Positions 1 through 10,099 of a stretch of 64,000 nt of DNA are shown here, piece after piece. The notes beneath the pieces were generated by a model. The model saw only the letters and a program-made list of their open reading frames with translations, did no database searches and was not told the origin of the DNA. Every line of letters starts with the position of its first letter. Position 1 is the first letter of the stretch. This DNA comes from Ypsolopha sequella (Eukaryota > Arthropoda > Insecta > Lepidoptera > Ypsolophidae), in assembly GCA_934047225.1 (NCBI GenBank), contig OW203998.1:17127280-17191279 (forward strand). The letters are read 5' to 3'. Made by a program: the position numbers and the translations under genes.

Positions 1-82
1 CAAAAATGTTAGCACTGAAAATTGAGTTTCCTTCAAACTCTCTATAGAAAACGGCAATTTAATATGTAAAGACAAAATATTA
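1..82 (+). repeat. right end of a TIR element (family shared with 60.2 kb)
   Basis: Positions 1-82 match 60512-60594 closely, including the terminal block that contains ggcaattt and atgtaaagac. In the 60 kb copy that block is one arm of a terminal inverted repeat. This is therefore the right end of another copy, cut by the window edge on one side and by the LINE 3' tail on the other. Confidence 0.7.
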
Positions 83-532
83 TGTGAAAGTGAAAGTGAA
101 ATAAATTTATTTGCCAAAAAAAAACACAAAAAGGAAAAAAAAAAAAGAGTGCAACATAATGCAAAATGGCAAAAAGGAGCAAACTCAGCAAATACTACAA
201 GTTGAAGCAACTTGCAGCGCTGATTTTCAGTTTGCCCCTTTTTAAAGCATATGATACAAAAATAAAATGGCAGGTATGGGTAAAATAAAAATAATAATAA
301 TAATGAAGAAGAAATTGTACCTATTTACATTAAACTAGGAATCATTCATAATTAAAATATAACAAAAAATAATAATTTAACAATTAATAAATTAATCAAA
401 ATGTATAAGGTCCACAAAAAAAAAAAACAAGGATTATCTGAATTGGAATTAATAGAGAATAAAATAATAACATGCAACACAATAATTATAAAAACAAAAT
501 AAAAGAAAAGAAGCTTAAATAACGAAGCAGCA

Positions 533-1312
533 TTAATTACATTGCTTGCTGAGAATACATAGTCTGATATGTTTTTTAAAGGTAACAGAACACATGTATT
601 TACGCAAAGGTGGTGGTAGGTCATTCCAAATTTTTGCGGCTGCGTATTTGAAGCCTCCTTTGTAAGCTGTAGTTTTGTGCTTCCCCATGACCATTCTATC
701 CGTAGTTCGATTGCGTGTAAATCGACCGTGAGTGTCTCGGGTCCATGTGAATTTATCATAAAGGTAGATAGGTCTCTGCGTGTGAACTATTTTGTGAACG
801 AAAGTAGCAAGATGCAATTGTCTACGGCCATTCATTTTTATTATTTTTTTATTATTTAGAAATGGTGTGATGTGTGCTCGTTTAGGAACCACGTAACAAA
901 AACGTGCACACGCATTTTGTACGCGCTGTATGGCGCGTTCTGTTTTGACATAGATTCGCGGCCCGTATACAACATCACAAAAATTAAATAGAGACAAAAC
1001 TAAACTCTCTACCAGTAGTTCCCGGACCTCTTCTCTTAAAAACTGTCGAATACCATACAGTACCTTTAACCTATAGAAGGCATTTCTAATTTTAGAATTT
1101 ACATGTGCCTCGAACCGAAGTTCGCTATCCATCATTAAGCCAAGGTTCCGCGCACATTTTACATTTTCAATACTTTGGCCGTCAATTTGAATGCAAGGAG
1201 TTTTGTTACTAATGGACGTGCATTGGTTCTTCGTACCCAAAATCAAAAATTTCGTCTTGTGGGGATTTAACACCAGAGAATTGTTACGAGTCCACTCCTG
1301 AATGGTATCCAA
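533..1312 (-). pseudogene. LINE ORF2, C-terminal region after the RT core (frameshifted)
   Basis: A 259-codon open frame continues ORF2 after the YADD segment. It starts with the RT palm/thumb continuation (IQEWTRNNSLVLNPHKTKFL, the usual 'L.LN..KT' block). A basic C-terminal domain follows with KIWNDLPPPLR, a block typical of the ends of CR1/Jockey-group ORF2 proteins. It joins the upstream RT frame through an A-rich stretch near 1313-1330, where a 1-bp loss (or 2-bp gain) shifts the frame. The initiating methionine is internal; the true protein began more than 2 kb upstream. A stop after KQCN ends ORF2, and the 3' UTR follows directly. Reverse transcriptase identity is secure; function is lost. 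Confidence 0.85.
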
Positions 1313-1326
1313 ATCACTATTTATTT

Positions 1327-2577
1327 TTAGACCGCCTCAGTAGTGTCTTCCGGTTTAAAGGAGTAATAGACTTGGGTGTCATCAGCGTATAAATGGATTT
1401 TGCAATGTTGTATATTTCGCGATAGATCAGCCGTGTACAGAATAAACAGTAATGGGCTCAATATTGAACCCTGAGGACAACCACGTGATACCGCTTTAAC
1501 TTCGGACTTGACTAAGTTACCCTGATCATCTTCTAAAACTACATACTGCTGGCGATTTTTTAAATATGAATAAAACCATGAACATGTCGCCTGCGACAAT
1601 CCATAGTATTTCAGTTTCGACAGCAAAAGCTCCATGTTCAGGCAGTCGAATGCCCTAGAAAAATCCAATAGCACAAGGAGACTGCCCGCGCTGGAATCAG
1701 AACTGGTAATAACATCATCAGTGACATGCGCTAGTGCAGTTTCCGTGCCATGGCCACTACGGAATCCAGATTGTAATCTGGGGATGATTTTTTCGGACTC
1801 AAGGTATTTTGTCAATTGCGTACCAACCACTCTTTCGACAATCTTGGAGAGAACCGGTAGTACACTAATTGGTCTTAGATCCTTGAAATCCTCCACGTTA
1901 TTTCCTTTTGGTAGTGGTTTGACCTTAGCTAATTTCCAAGCATCCGGAAAAACATTATGAAAAATTGATTTATTAACAATTTGAGTTATAACAGGCAGTG
2001 TTATTGGAAGGGTCATACGAATCATTTCTACTGATAAAGTGTCATGACCCGTTGCATTGGTATCAATAGTGCTTATAATTTTATCAACCTGTTCCTCAGT
2101 GCAGTGTTTAATATTAAAAACACTGTCTGTAAATGTATTACTTTCAAAGAAATTGAACTGATTATTATCTGCTTGAGGATTACCGGGAATACCAAAAAAG
2201 AAATCATTAATTTTATTTGGAGTATTCAAATGATCCGGAATACTTGAGGCATCAGTTTTTCCAATTATAGATATTCGTTTCAAATGATTCCACATTTTAT
2301 AGGGGCTCTTAGAGTTATTGTTCACAAAATAAGTAAAATAAGCAGTTTTCTCCCTTTTTATTGCACTGTTGACTAGGTTACGGAGATCTTGATAGTATCT
2401 TCGATGTTGCTCAGTTTTTGTGGAAATTGCCTTTTTGTAGGCTTCATCTCTGAGGGACATCATGAGCTTGATGACATCCGTTAACCATGGACAAGGAGTT
2501 TGATTGGCTCGAACTCGAATCAAAGGAGCATGTTTGTCAAATAAGGTAAGGATTAGTTCATTAAAACGTATGACCAT
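1327..2577 (-). pseudogene. LINE ORF2, reverse transcriptase core
   Basis: A 416-codon open frame holds the reverse transcriptase palm and fingers. The region around residue 215-245 has KPLPKG and LRPISVLPVLSKI (RT block 1/2). Residues near 305 have LLDFSRAFD (motif A with the catalytic Asp). Residues near 368 have GCPQGSILSPLLF (motif B). YADD lies at about 397-400 (motif C with the catalytic Asp pair). All catalytic residues are present, so the core decayed only by frameshift. The upstream endonuclease is in another frame (shift near 2640-2660 in a T/A run), and the C-terminal part is in a third. The first methionine here is internal. Expected role of the intact protein: copying element RNA at a nicked chromosomal target. 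Confidence 0.9.
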
Positions 2578-2660
2578 TTCATTAACATCCTCTATTACCA
2601 GAATTTCATGCCAAGGGAGATTTTCAAGATCTACAAAAAAGCAACGTTCGTCAATATTTT

Positions 2661-3405
2661 TTAAAAGTCGTGTAAGTATTTTGTCGGTTCTTTTGGTTTC
2701 TGAATTGATAGTTCGGTTAGTAACATTGCGTGGTCACTGAGCAGAGGGTTATGGTGAACACTGATATTTTTAAATAATTGTGGGGAATCTGTAATAATTA
2801 AGTCCAACAAAGTAGCTGTGTTATCTTTAATTCTCGTAGGTTCCTGTACCAACTGAGTCAAATTCTGATTGGTAAAAAAGGAAAGAACCTCAGGTGCGGG
2901 AGATTTGTTCGGTTTCAAGAGATCAACGTTAAAGTCGGTCAAAACACAGATATGGTCACAATCACCGCAGCTGCTAACAGACTCGCTTAGTGCATCGATA
3001 GCGGTGCCGGTTGGTACTCGAGTCGTGGACGACGCATCAGGTCGGTAGGCAGTGCCGATAGCGATGCGCCCCGCGCCCCGCAGTCGCAGCTCGACCCACA
3101 ACTGTTCGAGGTCAGAATTTGGATGACTACGTACGCGCGTTTTTAAACCATGACGGATATAAAACCCTACACCACCTCCCCTGACACCCTTAGGTCTTGG
3201 GGATAATTTTAGGGCGTAACCGGGTATTTTCGGCGCACATATAGTGCCTTGGCCATCTTTCATCCAAGTCTCATTAAGTGCCAGTATGTCTGGCTTATAT
3301 TTTTGCATAGACATTAATAACTCATCTTTACCGGTGTTCAGGGATCTTACATTAAGTAAGCCCAATTTTAAACGATTACTCTTCCCTTTATTTTTCTCTT
3401 TTAAT
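2661..3405 (-). pseudogene. LINE ORF2, apurinic-type endonuclease domain
   Basis: The open frame runs from an in-frame TAA near 3403 to a stop at 2661. It encodes an exonuclease-endonuclease-phosphatase fold domain. Visible active-site blocks in order are LLNVRSLN (metal-binding Asn), LALNETW (Glu), GTAYRPD, LTDFNVDLL (usual form GDFN; here the Gly is Thr) and LLSDHAMLL (catalytic Asp-His). This domain nicks the target strand to prime reverse transcription. No ATG occurs between the upstream stop and the first conserved block (LGLLNVRS is preceded by a TTG codon), so the native N-terminus is mutated or lay further upstream. A frameshift near 2650 separates it from the RT. Confidence 0.88.
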
Positions 3406-3564
3406 GATTAAAAGTAATATTATATTAAAATAAAACTCGAAAAATGTGAATCAATATAAAACTGACTAGTAAAACTATGTAAAACAGTTTCTTATGTAAC
3501 ACCTCCATCCAGAGCTCTGTAGTATTATATTTCAATAAATATAACAATGTCTCATATAATGAAA

Positions 3565-4035
3565 CTACCCTATAAAAACAAGTAATTCGTTTTCTATAAG
3601 AGCAATGCCTATTGCGATTAACCTTTTTTGCATATTTTTACATTCGATACCTAAAGTTAACAAGAGAAAAAACATGCACAAATTAAAATTGAAACGGGAT
3701 GTCACAGAAATAGAAAATAAAATGCAATTAATAGCTAATAAAAACAATATTGGATAATAATTAAATTGAATAATAGTTTTGTAACAATGGAATAAAATCT
3801 CAAACAAAACTGTGAAATCATATACACTCCTTGATAATATCAAACTATCATTTTGACTTAACAATAAAACAATCAAGCAACGATAAATATATTGAAAAAA
3901 TATTTCGAGTAGTGTGCATTTTAGTGGTTCGAAATTCCTAGCAAATTTACGTCGTATCATTATAGTGGTCAACAATACTAAAAACCCTAGCAATATCCAG
4001 CTCAGACCTGATACGATGAACCGGTTTGTTTTCAT
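3565..4035 (-). CDS. hydrophobic 156-aa ORF between LINE ORF1 and ORF2 (unidentified)
   Basis: An ATG-initiated frame on the element's sense strand overlaps the last 89 bp of ORF1 in a different frame and ends 160 bp before the endonuclease frame opens. At least three hydrophobic segments are visible: residues about 7-27 (SGLSWILLGFLVLLTTIMI), about 92-112 (YYPILFLLAINCILFSISV) and about 118-132 (LCMFFLLLTLGIEC). It resembles a multi-pass membrane protein. AT-rich DNA read in a T-rich frame gives hydrophobic ORFs by chance, and no conserved family is recognised. The ORF1/ORF2 overlap position is what makes it worth noting. It could equally be non-coding spacer. Confidence 0.3.
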   Translation of the reverse strand: MKTNRFIVSGLSWILLGFLVLLTTIMIRRKFARNFEPLKCTLLEIFFQYIYRCLIVLLLSQNDSLILSRSVYDFTVLFEILFHCYKTIIQFNYYPILFLLAINCILFSISVTSRFNFNLCMFFLLLTLGIECKNMQKRLIAIGIALIENELLVFIG

Positions 4036-4552
4036 CTTGCTTAACTAATATATTGCCATTGTTTGTCCAGGCGAATCTCCACTTGAAACGTTTCTGCTCT
4101 TGACGAGCCAGGTAAAATAAATTCTTGTTATTTGCAGAAAGTCTTTCGTTCAGGTAGACTCGTTGCTTAGTTTCAGAGGCGTGAGTGCCGAGTGGAGGGG
4201 TGACTAAGCCTTCAGTTGTGAGTGTGCGTCGCACGCGCATGGCCTGCATCAGGCGGTCACGGACAGCACGCCGTGCAACACGCAGTACGAGTGGACGCGA
4301 GCGGATGCGTGGGCCCGAGCTGGCGTCAGCAGCCAGCCGACGTGGTCCCGAGCGGTACACGTCGACCACCTCATTTTCAGTCAGTGTTGCTCCCATCTTG
4401 GCTGCTAACAAGTTCACAATATCATAACAATTCTCACCGTTTAACTCCGGAATTCCCGTTATCTCGATATCATTTACATTAGCCTCCTGTTCTTTATTAT
4501 TCATTATGTAGAATATGAGGACTAATTGGTCTGACTGATAGTCTTTTACCAT
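3947..4552 (-). pseudogene. LINE ORF1, C-terminal nucleic-acid-binding half (5'-truncated)
   Basis: A 201-codon frame matches the C-terminal half of insect CR1-type ORF1 proteins, which databases often mislabel as zinc-finger DNA-binding proteins. The core is NDIEITGIPELNGENCYDIV, then an Arg-rich RPLVLRVARRAVRDRLMQA strand-helix block and VYLNERLSANNKNLFYLARQ. A WRFAWTNNGNILVK segment closes the fold. This RRM-like plus C-terminal domain binds element RNA. The N-terminal PHD-type finger and coiled coil normally upstream are absent. Sequence above 4555 is unrelated AT-rich DNA, so the insertion was probably 5'-truncated here. The methionine at 4552 is likely fortuitous. Confidence 0.75.
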
Positions 4553-4555
4553 CTT

Positions 4556-4734
4556 ATTTAAATCATTAAATGTATTTTGGCTTTTAAGAAAATGTAATTT
4601 TGAATGAATTTTAATTATTTATATTTATAAAGCTTCATATTAACCCTACAAAAAACGCTATTTGTTTGATAAATGATGCTACCCATAGCAAAATGACGTT
4701 CTCAAATAAACTTAATGATTCAGCGTTTTTAGTA
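4556..4734. other. AT-rich spacer, no feature seen
   Basis: No coding trace or repeat partner was recognised between the LINE truncation point and the repeat at 4735. Confidence 0.4.
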
Positions 4735-4899
4735 TTTGTTGTTATAGTGGCAACAGAAATACATCATCTGTGAAAATTTCAACTGTCTAACTATCACGGT
4801 TCATGAGATACAGCCTGGTGACAGACGGACAGACAGACGGACAGCGGAGTCTCAGTAATAGAGTCCCGTTGGTTACCCTTTGGGTACGGAACCCTAAAA
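4735..4899 (-). repeat. 'gttccgta' dispersed repeat, 5' part (copy a)
   Basis: Read on the minus strand it opens with tttttagggttccgtaccc and has a short GTCC/GTCT microsatellite. It then reads like 52738-52925, with blocks such as tgaaaattttcacagatgat. It lacks the 3' half. Confidence 0.8.
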
Positions 4900-5062
4900 A
4901 TGTAATATAATTAAACTACTTACAAATATTACGTAAGTATAATAATATACTCGTTATACATGAGATAAACATTATTTCTTTAAATAAATACGATAATAAA
5001 TAAATATTTATATGAAGATGTATGTTATATAGGGTATAAAAAATTAAAATATTTACTTAATA

Positions 5063-5155
5063 GTAGTTTATGCTACAAGAGCGAAAAGGAATAAATTACG
5101 AGGAAGATTTAAAACCCGAGTAATTTATTGCTCTTACGCTCGTGTATCATACTAC
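5063..5155. repeat. hairpin repeat, about 37-bp arms
   Basis: The left arm gtagtttatgctac...ggaataaattac pairs with the right arm gtaatttattgctc...catactac across a short loop. The left arm recurs at 40616-40695. Confidence 0.65.
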
Positions 5156-5404
5156 GTTTATCAATGTATAGTGTGAGGAAATAAAACAAATATAATCGTG
5201 TGAACTTTAAATTATGATTGGCTCAAAACGACTGTATTCAGAGCCGTTAAACAGTGGAAAAAAAAAGTATAACATTTATGGTACACAGGAAAGGCTGCAG
5301 GTTAGCCAACCATTGTAAATAAATAAATCAGGATAAAGGGGCGGCTTAAGATATAAGATGGGGAGTTTATTTCTCGTTTCTGTTGTTGATTGGGTCTCTA
5401 GCGG

Positions 5405-5507
5405 TTTTATAATATATTGGGCCAATCGCAGCGCAGAATCGCGGTGCTGTAGTGTAATTATAACATCGAACAAACAATCTAGATAATTATTTGGTAAAAA
5501 TTTTGTA
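5405..5507. repeat. dispersed repeat shared with 16155-16240
   Basis: The blocks ggccaatcgcagcgc, gcggtgctgt and ataacatcg recur in the same order near 16.2 kb. The family was not identified. Confidence 0.5.
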
Positions 5508-5519
5508 TCGTTTGGCAAG

Positions 5520-5595
5520 CGGAGGAGGGTGAGGCAGGGGGCAGGGTGGGCAGGGTGGGGTGAAGGGGGGTGCCCCCTACCCCCTGGTACCCTCC
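5520..5595 (+). repeat. G-rich tract with G-quadruplex potential, then C-rich tract
   Basis: At least five runs of three or more G lie within 5535-5570 and are followed by C-runs at 5572-5592. This is unusual in AT-rich surroundings. Confidence 0.5.
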
Positions 5596-5857
5596 CAATA
5601 AAAGGTAATGCACCGTTTTTTTATATTAAAATTTTTACTTTTTTGAGGTTATAATCAACAAATTCAGGTATTTTTTTTAAATAAAGGTGGGGAGAGATGA
5701 AAAAACTTCCTTATAAGGGGGGAGTGCAGAAACCTCCCTTCTTTTAACCTTGAACCTACTAGAAACCTTGAACCTACCAGTGCAGAAGTCAATTTTTGAA
5801 CCATCAATACTGAAGTCACTTTTATATCACAAATTCACTTCTGCATCGGCTACGGCG

Positions 5858-6024
5858 CTGCGGGAAGTGCAGCCCCTTCGCCCTTGCGTAATAAAGCACA
5901 GGCACCCGTGCTCACCTCCGCAGCTTCGGCTTGTTGGTCGCCGAATCGGCGACCAGCCTAAGCCGCTACGGCTCACACAGATGCCTCTAAGCTTTATTAC
6001 TGCGGGTGGGGGCTGCCCTTCCTT
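5858..6024. repeat. GC-rich island of nested hairpins
   Basis: The outer arms pair imperfectly: ggaagtgcagcccc at 5863-5876 with ggggctgcccttcc at 6009-6022. A perfect 10-bp pair (gtaataaagc, 5888-5897; gctttattac, 5991-6000) lies inside. Further in are a 19-bp perfect hairpin (5936-5954, ggtcgccga/tcggcgacc) and agccg-cta-cggct (5961-5973). The open frame across 5750-6079 is a by-product of the low stop density. Confidence 0.6.
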
Positions 6025-6529
6025 CGCGCCTTCGGCTTTTTATACACACTCTAGGGGTAGTAGCCACAAGACTGTATAGAGTCGGGGTGCTCTGATTCGG
6101 TTTTAAAACAGATTTAACCTATTTTAACCATGAAGTGGGGTATACTAACCTCCTTTTGAGCAGGATTTCTATGTAAAAACAAATAAAACAACAAAATATT
6201 CATAATTATTTTATTTCTTTAATCCACAATTACCAATAAACAAATTACGAATGACAGTAACACATGACGCAGTTTTTTTTTGTTGCGTTCCGTTTCATCG
6301 ATATTGCACAATATTTTACACCACAGACAATAAACTAGGACAAATTTGGTTGTCAAACGCCCATTTTAACGTTCCGTTTTCGCCTTTTACCTGATTTGAG
6401 GTAAGAAACAATTTTTATTAATTTCTCGAAAAATGTGCATTACCTTTTAATAAGTGTGGTAGCGTTATAATCGGGGACCCCATCTCTACCAGCTTTAACC
6501 ACTTTCACCCCCATACGATACTAAATCCA

Positions 6530-6672
6530 ACCCATTATTTTGTTGTTGTAATAATATTGTAGTATAGGAGTAGATATAAATTGTTCAATTGTTGTCCATA
6601 ACCGGCGCTAGGAATTGAACCCAGACCTTTTGATTTTATGTTTTGCGTCCTACTAACAGAGCTGCAGCTGCT
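6530..6672 (-). repeat. tRNA-derived SINE
   Basis: On the minus strand a tRNA-like head (gcagctctgttagtagg, then a B-box-like GGTTCAATTCC) is followed by GCGCCGGTTATGGACAAC and an AT-rich body. This arrangement is that of a common lepidopteran SINE. The tRNA fold is degraded. Confidence 0.6.
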
Positions 6673-7727
6673 TTTTGATTGATGAACATTCAGGAAAATT
6701 CTGAACTAATAAGTATAAAAAGTTTGATATTACTTGACGCAAAAAATGTTGAAAAAGTATATCGACACGAAAGAGGCGTCTAAGTACGTAAAAGTTGGCA
6801 AGAGTCTCCGTAGACGGCAGCGTCATCAAATCTCCCCATTTTACAACTTTTTATCAGAAGCTAATGGAGTCAGAAATTCAGCTGGAACTGAAAACTGTAG
6901 CTGTTTTCCGATAGCAAAGTTTTTCCGTTAAGTCTGATGTAATGCGAGCATGGGATTTTACATTCAGAGTTCCGTGAAAATATTTTTTGCAGCTTATATT
7001 TTAAACTTAAGCTGTTGATCTATGTAAAGTATACACATAATACGCACCGGATATATATATTAATATGCTTATTGTCCTACGGCTGGTTTAATTAAATTAA
7101 ATGATGGGCGAAAATATAATGTATGGGTACAATTATTACGAAAAAAAGAAAGAAAATAGGTTTTATTGTCAAAACAAATAAATCCAAAGCACAATAAAAA
7201 ACATAGACCGCACTAAAATAAACTTATCAAGACTTATATATTATTTAAAATGAAACAAAATATATATTTATATAGGCTTTTCAAGTAGACATAGTACATT
7301 TTTTCTGACAGCAGGGTATACGCTCAGCAAAATACTGTTGGATATATATACCACACAGCGTTTACTTTCAGCGTATCCCTATTAGTTAATATATAGCTTT
7401 GACTAAAAAAGACGCAAAGGTCGCTTAAAAAACAATAAATGCGTTTTATTTTTGAACTTTTCAAAAATTATAGTGCTACTAAAGATTTATATAAAAAAAC
7501 GGCTCACCTTAATACGTGTTATGATCGGTAAAGCCGACCAGTTTCAGCAGATTTAGACTGCCTTCATCTTAACGAGTGAAGACGTTTACGCGATGACGTC
7601 ACGCCTCACACTGTTTTATATAATTCATGAATTATCCTCAAGTCTATAATACTATAACTACTAAAGATAATAGAAAAATATATATACGTATGGGATAGAG
7701 CTGACGTAGGACTCGACTATGGAGGTA
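6673..7727. other. AT-rich spacer, no clear feature
   Basis: A 61-codon ATG frame at 6746-6931 has no recognisable domain and is probably chance. The short conserved-looking stretch gatcggtaaagccgaccagt near 7520 resembles MITE loop sequence, but no partner arm was found. Confidence 0.35.
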
Positions 7728-8215
7728 CAACTCTCATCCAACAGCTGTCTTCGTCCACTGCTAGACATAGGCTTTTCCAAGATTCCCCACTCTTGGTGGT
7801 CCTCTTGGAAGTAATGTCCATACTCACACACACTGAGTGGTCGGGTTGCTAAACGAGATGCCCTAACCTTCGCACCAGTGACGCCGCCGCTGCCCGTCAC
7901 CAGTCAGTTTTAGATAAGGCCCAGCAATTGGGGATGGATATTTCGCAAGTAAATTTTCAAAGACGTGAAATTATAATTTTACTGTGTTAGGTTAGATTAT
8001 AAAAAAACTTATCGCGAAATTATAATTTCACGGCTGTGACAATTTACCTGCGACAAATATATCACCAAAAATCAGTCCCAGGTGGCCCTGGTTGTGTCCT
8101 GTTTGAGAGCTGTTCTCTTACCCTCCCCCGAATAACTTCGGGGGGGGGGGTTTCCGAGTAAGATGGTGGTACCTTCACAGTCGAGCCCGGCATCAGCTCT
8201 AACACCAATCAGGAG
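7728..8215. repeat. LINE-derived dispersed repeat (copy 1) with nested hairpin
   Basis: The blocks cgtccactgct.gacata, ccttcgcaccagtgacgccg, ctcccccgaat.acttcg and tcgagcccggcatcagctct recur in order at 50918-51268. They look like part of a non-LTR element, but no open frame survives. This copy carries an extra hairpin at 7938-8063 that copy 2 lacks. Confidence 0.6.
7938..8063. mobile_element. small inverted-repeat insertion (MITE-like)
   Basis: The ends atatttcgcaagtaaatt and aatttacctgcgacaaatat are imperfect inverted copies. The inner arms share gtgaaattataattt. The stretch is missing from the related repeat at 50.9 kb, so it is an insertion. Confidence 0.6.
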
Positions 8216-8462
8216 TAGGATAAATAATTAAAAAACAAAAGCGTTAGAGCAGGACTAACTTAAAGCAATGATCCTTTGATATTTAGTTCGAATTTAGTTG
8301 TATCAGTTAAGTTCAACTTACACGATAGAGGATTAACTATTTATGCCTAAAATTATTTGTCCTTTAAATAATAAACAAATTAAACTTCTAGGCATGTTTC
8401 TAGCTATAAAATGTTTAGTTTTATGATTGTAACAGATGGACGAAGGGACACAGTAAGCAAAC

Positions 8463-9236
8463 CCAACAATTTTGGGTTATTCCCATCAAATCGCTGGTCG
8501 GTTGCGAGTTGCATCTTATCAGGTCTAAATGTTCCCATCGGCTCACTGGTCGGTTGCAACTACAAAATTAATGTATTTATTTTTCCCAACCGACCAGTGA
8601 GCCGTTGCTATTACTTTATTCAATGGACAATTTTCACAACGAACCAGGGTCAAATACGCACCAAATACGGACCCACACACACCCTCACACACACACAACC
8701 ACATTAAACAGGGCGTCAATTTTTTGATACTACTTAAGCGTTTGATTCGAGAATACTTTAACCTCTGGTTCTACTAAACAGGGCGTAAGCGGAGCGCAGT
8801 TCGCGGAATCGGGACAAGTTTTTTCCCTCTGTAGGACTTACAGATAATATTTTGTCCTTATCGCAAAACAGGTTGCTTCATGGTATGCGTGCACATCTGT
8901 TAATAGTAATATTGGTGTCCTTATCCTGCAACAGTATGTACCGTTGTGTACATCTCGTTCATATAAGATTACTAAAGACACATTTTTCCAATAAATTTAC
9001 AGTTTATTTTCCTAACCCAATAATACGTAAGTTCACATTTACCCTGGTCCGTTGTGAAAATTTTCCATAGAATAAAGTAGTAGCCAGTAGGCTCACTGGT
9101 CGGTTGGGAAAAAAATACATTAATTTTATAGTTGCAACCGACCAGTGAACCGATGGGAACATTTAGACCTGGTCCGATGCAACTCGCAACCGACCAGTGA
9201 GCCGATGGGAATAACCCAAACAATTTTGTATTAACG
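8463..9236. mobile_element. foldback element with about 190-bp arms and six copies of a 13-bp motif
   Basis: The left arm (8465-8655) and right arm (9047-9235) are inverted copies, roughly 90% alike by eye, around a 390-bp core. Each arm holds three copies of the motif cactggtcggttg or its complement, near 8492, 8543, 8587, 9093, 9134 and 9186. The third in each arm is inverted relative to the other two. The core repeats taaacagggcgt twice (8704 and 8775). Open frames in the two arms are mirror images and not genes. No transposase is present. Confidence 0.75.
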
Positions 9237-9431
9237 GCAAGAGCCTTATAAAATTTCGTAAAACAGTCATTGTAACAAATAAAGAGAAAATAACAAATTT
9301 TTATTTTATAATTTCTCTGCCTCCGCCTCAAAAAGGTAACTATTTCATCTGAATTAGCATTTCATTTATTAGATGCTAATTAATTCTTTGTTTGATAGAG
9401 AAAAGCGACTATTGTACTTGTCTGCTTATTT

Positions 9432-9545
9432 TTAGGGTTACGTACCCAAAGGGCAAAACCGAACCCTATCAATGTCACTCTGTCTGTCCGTCCGTCCGTC
9501 CATCCGTCTGTATGTCTGTCTGTCTGTCTGTCTGTCTGACAAACT
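9432..9545 (+). repeat. 'gttccgta' repeat fragment with (GTCC/GTCT)n
   Basis: It starts at tttttagggttacgtaccca and runs into a tetranucleotide tract (tccgtccgtc then gtctgtctgt). The remainder of the repeat is absent. Confidence 0.75.
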
Positions 9546-9619
9546 GAAAGCTAAATAATCTTATATGAAAGAGATGCACACAACGGTACATACCCAGGCA
9601 TATCATATTTATGTAAAAT

Positions 9620-9800
9620 TTGGGGGGGTCGCCTTGCTTTGCTTGGCTTCCTAAATTTATTTACATGTGCACCTGACACGCTCCTCCTCACTTCGCTAAC
9701 ACGCTCCTCCTCACTTCGCTTCGTTCCGCTCGTCGTCGCACCTATTTTCGACTGTTGATAAAAGATTTTTGATTTCATGATTTACGATCTGCCCAAGTCT
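9620..9800 (-). repeat. GC-codon-like dispersed repeat (copy 1)
   Basis: On the minus strand it contains gacgacgagcggaacgaagc and carries the same order of blocks as 53270-53460 (gggcagatcgtaaa, tgaaatcaaaaatc, ggcgacc). A related copy lies in the element at 40 kb. Confidence 0.6.
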
Positions 9801-10099
9801 ACGATCGACATACATAATATGTACCTACAATATAGGTAAAGCTGCCGCTTAGATAATGGCCTAAATTAATAATACTCAACAATTTGTTTCAAAAAACAGA
9901 TAGATAAGGATCATTTTTATCCCAAAATAGACAAATAAGTAAATTATAATCCTTATTATCCTTATTAATTATATTTTCCTTAGAACCCAAACCTCTTATA
10001 GCCTGGTATCAAAAACTACTATATAGTGAAGAAAATAAAATGTCCCATACTGCAATGTTGGTGAAGAAAGATAAATTGTATCAATTTATTTAGGCAGGT

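Larger units (their letters stand above)
84..4555 (-). mobile_element. CR1-like non-LTR retrotransposon (LINE), 5'-truncated and frameshifted
   Basis: The element reads right to left. It holds the C-terminal half of an ORF1 (3947-4552), a 0.6-kb spacer with a hydrophobic ORF, ORF2 with endonuclease (2661-3365) and reverse transcriptase (533-2577), and a 3' UTR (84-532). On the minus strand the 3' end reads AATAAATTTATTTC followed by CACTTT repeats, as expected of target-primed insertion. It sits exactly at the end of the repeat at 1-82. Two frameshifts in ORF2 mean the copy cannot encode a working protein. The CR1 assignment rests on the ORF1 type and the ORF2 motifs; a Jockey-group relative is possible. 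Confidence 0.85.

Noticed and set aside
3366..3564. 2A-type ribosome-skipping sequence before LINE ORF2
   Set aside because: Some non-LTR elements carry an NPGP motif there. No such motif was found in any minus-strand frame of this segment.
8411..9331. Two similar frames on opposite strands (8411-8707 and 8972-9331)
   Set aside because: They are the same sequence read from the two arms of the foldback element.
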